A DNA stretch of 5,379 nucleotides from an uncultured Petrimonas sp. (GTDB taxonomy: Bacteria; Bacteroidota; Bacteroidia; Bacteroidales; Dysgonomonadaceae), in the NCBI GenBank assembly GCA_934621705.1, contig CAKTUP010000131.1, positions 1-5,379 of the forward strand, given 5' to 3'. Positions 5,253-5,379 of the stretch are shown in pieces. The notes beneath the pieces are model-generated. The model ran no database searches, was not told the origin of the DNA, and worked only from the letters and a program-made list of their open reading frames with translations. The translations under genes and the position numbers were made by a program. Within the stretch, counting starts at the first letter, position 1. Every line of letters begins with the position of its first letter.

Positions 5253-5379
5253 TTAAAATCAATTTATTGCAGTTGTAATATAAAGCTTTTGTTTTTATTG
5301 CTAAAGTTTTGTCAATCTGTCCAACACTCCGAAAGCGATGGGGCAGGCAGACGCATTTTTGACGGTTAATTCGTAAATC
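5253..5379. other. Right-end stretch without a supported gene
   Basis: The part next to the lipoprotein gene (5253-5312) is AT-rich leader DNA with no exact TAnnTTTG box on the minus strand. A GC-richer block at about 5317-5354 differs in composition from its neighbours. A minus-strand frame is open from the window edge to a TAA overlapping the lipoprotein start, about 42 codons. It has no visible start or recognised motif, so it is not called as a gene. The block may belong to an intergenic repeat or to a feature that continues outside the window. Confidence 0.3.

Noticed and set aside
5311..5363. GTCAA / TTGAC terminal inverted repeats of a tiny mobile element
   Set aside because: Only five bases match, no target duplication is visible, and the interior has no transposon feature.

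Overview
The window looks like chromosomal DNA from a member of the Bacteroidota, probably order Bacteroidales. The evidence is the repeated -7 promoter box of that phylum (TAnnTTTG), which occurs exactly in front of several genes. Moderate GC, weak A-rich ribosome binding sites and protein families common in the phylum agree with this. The genus cannot be read from the sequence. No mobile element, CRISPR array, tRNA or rRNA was found.

Layout, left to right. (1) Positions 1-1005, plus strand: a luciferase-like flavin-dependent oxidoreductase of the YhbW/MsnO8 type, missing only its first few codons at the window edge. (2) 1131-2213, plus: a beta-ketoacyl-ACP synthase III (FabH-like) with a complete Cys-His-Asn triad but an altered CoA-binding region, behind its own promoter. 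(3) 2217-2249: a symmetric hairpin that probably terminates transcription from both sides. (4) 2272-2556, minus: a 94-residue membrane protein with three predicted helices and no known function. (5) 2747-3496, plus: a PlsC-type lysophospholipid acyltransferase with its own promoter, divergent from (4). (6) 3537-3607, minus: a compact transcription unit of about 70 nt, made of a two-box promoter, a short body, a GNRA-capped hairpin and a U-tract. It is most likely a small non-coding RNA. (7) 3758-4741, minus: a FemAB-like / GNAT-fold protein. (8) 4821-5252, minus: a small lipoprotein with a DSRCP-x3-C-x-W-x-G motif. The last 127 bases hold no gene that can be supported.

The ketosynthase and the PlsC protein both belong to lipid synthesis, and the FemAB-like protein and the lipoprotein are plausible cell-envelope components. 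However, the genes lie in several separate, partly convergent or divergent units, most with their own promoter box. The region therefore reads as ordinary housekeeping and envelope genes rather than one dedicated operon. The most distinctive item is the small RNA unit at 3537-3643. It resembles, from memory, the Bacteroidales-specific structured RNAs defined by a phylum-type promoter and a terminator, but this needs a covariance-model search.
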